Of a stretch of DNA of 60,000 bases, positions 58,601 to 60,000 are shown piece by piece. The notes below the pieces were generated by a model, which did not search any database, had not been told where the DNA came from, and saw only the letters and a program-made list of their open reading frames with translations. Made by a program: the position numbers and the translations under genes. This DNA is from Hydractinia symbiolongicarpus (Eukaryota > Cnidaria > Hydrozoa > Anthoathecata > Hydractiniidae): contig NC_079889.1 of NCBI RefSeq assembly GCF_029227915.1, positions 808,001-868,000 of the forward strand. The letters are read 5' to 3'. Within the stretch, counting starts at the first letter, position 1. Each line of letters begins with the position of its first letter.

Positions 58601-60000
58601 ATTTGGTCAAGGATATCACTCGGTGTTAGTTCCAGATCATACCAACACTTACATAGATACAGGTAGTATTTCGCCGATGCCGTTTCATAGTGTGACTATG
58701 CCACTTCATCCCGCTCATCAGATGTTGCAACAAATGATGCAAGATCAAGCTGATTCCTCCGTCGTTACCCATGGTGTTGACGGACGTCATATCGGGTCGG
58801 TTGGTGTTGTATATCAGCAAAGAACTCCACACGAAGGTGCTCAGTATAAGCATGATATTTTGCAACCTGTGGAGGTGTTGGACCCCCACAAGAGCGTACT
58901 CACCGCGCCTGGAAAAACAAGAAGCCTAAAGAAGAAAAGAAAGAGGAAGCAAACAAAAGTTGAAATAATTAGTGATAAGAAACATTACACAATAGCTGAA
59001 ATAAAGCAAAAACAACATGATATTATGCAGAACAGAACGTTGCAACTACAGTTTGATGAGATTCAATCAAATCATGATGACGCAGACACAACAAAAAGTT
59101 CAGTGAGGGAAGGACCGAGGCAGGAAATTTCTACAGAATCCTTAAATGATGTTTTCAAACAGATCTCGAATAAGCGCAAAAGAACAATTCCGAAGAACAA
59201 CAATTTATTAATCCGAACCGGAGTTCATCGTATTTTTCGGGAATATCCTTCGTTTACGCAAAGTGAAAAAACGGAATTAGCCAGTACCTCGAGAAACGCT
59301 ACTGGACCAAACATTCGCAAAAGACAGTACAAAATCAAAGGTTTTCCTACAAATTTAACCACCACACTGGCGCGTAAATCTTTTATATTTCCACGACATC
59401 AAGACAGGGCCATCGCCAAACTTGACGATGATGAGGACAACGAAGATAGCGATGGAGATGACGATCTAAAAGCGGCTATCGTGAAATTTACGATCGCACG
59501 TGACACAAGCGACCATACTGGTGAACCAAGAAGCATTTTGGGCAAAGTAACTCCCGCAATGCAACAAGATAACGATAAAAAAGTCAACGAAATTGAGGGT
59601 TTACACGACTTCCCGGTGCTCGGACTTAATGCTGAGTTGAATGACGTCAAGAATGAGAATCAGTTTAATAATGGCCGTCGTTTCTACGCTAATGAAAAAC
59701 AACTAAGGAACACTTTTAGTTCTTTTTATACTGATCCAAACGAAGAAATGGAAAAAGGAGATAATGACGTTGTTGATGATGGAGATGTTAGTCATATTGA
59801 AGATAAAAACTCCACGCATCATAAGAGAGTACCTTTCAAAACTTATAGTGGAGATAAGAGAAATGTTACTGAGATGTCTATGCAACATAAGGGAGAACAA
59901 TTGTTTAGAAAGAAGGAAAGAAAGAATAACTCTTCGGGGAATGAAATAACTGAAAACAAAACACTGGCTCGATCATCTGACTATCCTAATGCAAATTTTG
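40559..60000 (+). CDS. Giant secreted modular PA14/Gly-rich protein (24 exons seen, open at window end)
   Basis: Exons: 40559-40631, 41283-43139, 43413-44405, 45579-45869, 45993-46419, 46721-46896, 46976-47101, 47497-47799, 47888-48028, 48248-48328, 48473-48562, 48655-51529, 52038-52221, 52515-52686, about 53114-53281, 53630-53767, 54009-54047, 54075-54119, 54330-54392, 54547-54672, 54766-55818, 56145-56469, 57352-57731, 57862 to beyond 60000. They chain in phase for about 4,090 codons. Order: signal peptide; Asn/Ser-rich and basic repeats; acidic block; PA14; Gly-rich; helical; Gly-rich; long low-complexity part; acidic block; duplicated exons; Gly-rich; PA14; Gly-Gly-Pro and His/Asp-rich end. 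Nearly all introns are phase 1. Likely extracellular structural or adhesive; function unknown. Weak points: start of exon 2, donor of exon 6, start of exon 15, and whether 51529 to 52038 is spliced or a stop ends a first gene. Confidence 0.75.
41283..44405 (+). CDS. Exons 2-3: N-terminal Asn/Ser-rich and basic repeat region
   Basis: Exon 2 (41283-43139) has many N-x-S/T sites and repeated DQS/NQS. It also has two related modules starting VFWGTVNP (42161) and WFWRTINP (42374), each followed by a (D/A)DIV helix-like segment, and an 11-residue repeat around AVKxHKK at 42680-42770. Exon 3 (43413-44405) is Lys/Asn-rich and ends [14 protein letters not shown], echoed in exon 12 ([12 protein letters not shown], near 50879). 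Three in-frame acceptors exist for exon 2 (41145, 41178, 41283). I prefer 41283 because it has the best pyrimidine tract; the earlier ones would add a hydrophobic segment. Confidence 0.7.
44611..44679. repeat. Short CCTCGTTCCCAGGG inverted-repeat element, copy 1
   Basis: Starts CACCCTCGTTCCCAGGG and ends CCAGGGGAGAAGGGTG, an imperfect inversion, in intron 3 of the giant gene. Confidence 0.55.
44932..45009. repeat. Short CCTCGTTCCCAGGG inverted-repeat element, copy 2
   Basis: AACCTCGTTCCCAGGG and CCCAGGGGACGAGGTT are inverted with 14 of 16 matches. 78 bp in all, no coding capacity, likely a MITE. Confidence 0.7.
45579..45869 (+). CDS. Exon 4: charged Asp/Glu/His/Lys segment
   Basis: 97 codons (phase 1 to 1) of alternating acidic, basic and His residues, with repeats such as [20 protein letters not shown]. 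Probably disordered. Confidence 0.7.
45993..46896 (+). CDS. Exons 5-6: acidic linker and first PA14 domain
   Basis: After a Glu-rich run and a GGSKRQL site, the PA14 domain runs from about [13 protein letters not shown] through [20 protein letters not shown] and CDIYMSP to [17 protein letters not shown]. The domain is cut by a phase-2 intron after WDK. PA14 is a beta-barrel found in adhesins, glycosidases and fibrocystin-like proteins, often binding glycans with calcium through acidic residues; CDDACD may serve this or be a disulfide. The donor ending exon 6 at 46896 (G|GTTGGT) is poor. A better GTAAGT at 46926 gives the wrong phase for the next exon. Confidence 0.75.
46976..48328 (+). CDS. 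Exons 7-10: first Gly/Ala-rich cassette block
   Basis: Four phase 1-1 exons. Exon 7 ([20 protein letters not shown]), exon 8 (Gly/Ala-rich with Tyr) and exon 10 (near-pure Gly) resemble silk- or elastomer-like linkers. Exon 9 (47888-48028) is different: not Gly-rich, with a C-x2-C pair and basic residues. It could be an optional cassette. Confidence 0.7.
48473..51529 (+). CDS. Exons 11-12: helical segment, polyglycine and long low-complexity region
   Basis: Starts with amphipathic helical repeats ([50 protein letters not shown]), likely coiled coil. A polyglycine tract (49437-49560), Gly-rich [10 protein letters not shown] repeats and a Ser/Asn/Pro-rich region follow, then a basic C-terminal part ([20 protein letters not shown]). 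If the AAAAG|GTAAAA donor at 51530 is not used, TAA at 51531-51533 would end the protein. The in-phase acidic exon at 52038 supports splicing. Confidence 0.75.
51612..51645. repeat. Copy of the ACTAGTCGATAG repeat
   Basis: ACTAGTCGATAGTCCGTGG in intron 12 of the giant gene; same family as at 34274. Confidence 0.5.
52038..52686 (+). CDS. Exons 13-14: acidic segments
   Basis: 52038-52221 (phase 2 to 0) and 52515-52686 (phase 0 to 1) encode Asp/Glu-rich, Lys/Arg-containing sequence ([36 protein letters not shown]). This parallels exons 4-5 upstream of the first PA14, as if the acidic module had been duplicated. They use the only phase-2/phase-0 junctions outside PA14. Confidence 0.65.
52698..53070. 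repeat. 23-bp minisatellite occupying intron 14
   Basis: About 16 copies of TCGAATCTTTGTTCCCAACT-CAA with small changes. It begins 11 bp after the exon 14 donor and reaches the acceptor region of exon 15, so the repeats supply the pyrimidine-rich tract. Confidence 0.95.
53114..53767 (+). CDS. Exons 15-16: duplicated His-rich helical exons
   Basis: 53114-53281 and 53630-53767 are paralogous: [20 protein letters not shown] plus HHEHAEG versus [20 protein letters not shown] plus HHAHDQE. Both are phase 1-1. The exact start of exon 15 is unsure, since acceptors at 53082, 53102 and 53114 all keep the frame. Confidence 0.65.
54009..54119 (+). CDS. Exons 17-18: paralogous micro-exons 27 nt apart
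   Basis: 54009-54047 (39 nt, GLMNSAYAA) and 54075-54119 (45 nt, SLMDTAYTA) are both phase 1-1 with good splice sites. The 27-nt spacer is too short for an ordinary intron, so probably one or the other is used. Either choice keeps the frame. Confidence 0.6.
54330..55818 (+). CDS. Exons 19-21: second Gly-rich block with helical segments
   Basis: 54330-54392 and 54547-54672 end in polyglycine. The second also contains [17 protein letters not shown], which resembles [17 protein letters not shown] of exon 11. 54766-55818 starts with an Ala-rich helix and [20 protein letters not shown], goes through Gly/Ala-rich repeats and a polyglycine tract at about 55405-55463, and ends in a Lys-rich coiled-coil-like region. 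Long antisense proline-rich frames here are shadows. Confidence 0.72.
56145..57731 (+). CDS. Exons 22-23: second PA14 domain
   Basis: 56145-56469 and 57352-57731. The order of motifs matches the first PA14: [39 protein letters not shown], the phase-2 intron after [32 protein letters not shown]. The identical intron position shows that the two exon pairs arose by duplication. The domain is followed by a Gly/Ser linker. Confidence 0.8.
57862..60000 (+). CDS. Exon 24: Gly-Gly-Pro tracts, His/Asp-rich stretch and charged C-terminal region (open at end)
   Basis: One frame stays open from 57862 to the window end (713 codons). Ala-rich start, Gly/Asp run, Gly-Gly-Pro triplets at 58120-58224 and 58437-58515, and a His/Asp cluster between them ([14 protein letters not shown]). 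Then a Gln/His-rich region, a basic cluster ([11 protein letters not shown] near 58927) and further charged sequence with N-x-S/T sites. The Gly-Gly-Pro tracts are not classical collagen, because Gly fills two of every three positions. Confidence 0.75.

Overview
The window is AT-rich animal nuclear DNA. It holds multi-exon genes with GT-AG introns, many 5'-truncated non-LTR retrotransposons, short inverted-repeat elements and minisatellites. The repeat content (APE-type LINEs carrying a PHD-like finger, short elements with inverted CCTCGTTCCCAGGG ends) and a giant Gly-rich PA14 protein suggest a non-bilaterian such as a cnidarian. That placement is inference; no rRNA or mitochondrial marker is present.

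Layout. (1) About 1-9.4 kb: the minus strand carries exons of a cysteine-rich, FN3-like extracellular protein. Two exons (796-974 and 4296-4565) join in phase; two further candidates lie at 8577-8694 and 9316-9403. Its introns hold a LINE fragment, a 53-bp minisatellite and AT-rich palindromic repeats. (2) 9.4-22.3 kb: no host gene seen. The stretch holds an eroded LINE copy, one nearly complete but broken LINE (about 14.4-17.8 kb), the 3' end of a second LINE family, and a 783-bp inverted-repeat transposon with a 6-bp target duplication. (3) 22.3-30.7 kb, minus: a complete 14-exon FAF2/UBXD8 gene (468 aa), the lipid-droplet/ER adaptor for VCP/p97. (4) 30.8-37.7 kb, plus: a complete four-exon theta/delta-like glutathione S-transferase (221 aa). 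It starts only 109 bp from the FAF2 start codon, so the two probably share a bidirectional promoter. Its first intron holds a nearly exact 1.39-kb tandem duplication. (5) 37.7-40.5 kb: spacer with a tRNA-like SINE fragment and one doubtful exon. (6) 40.56 kb to the window end, plus: one giant secreted modular gene. I chained 24 exons in phase (about 4,090 codons, still open at the end). They encode a signal peptide, N-glycosylation-rich and basic repeat regions, acidic blocks, two PA14 domains each split by a phase-2 intron, polyglycine tracts, helical segments, paired duplicated exons, and a last exon with Gly-Gly-Pro tracts and a His/Asp-rich stretch.

The giant gene is the most novel item. 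Almost all its introns are phase 1, so cassettes can be added or skipped without breaking frame. Two paralogous micro-exons are separated by only 27 nt, which predicts mutually exclusive splicing. The whole looks like a structural or adhesive extracellular protein built by exon duplication, but no function can be proven from sequence alone. Exon models were made by eye from splice consensus, phase and family similarity; no transcript data were available.
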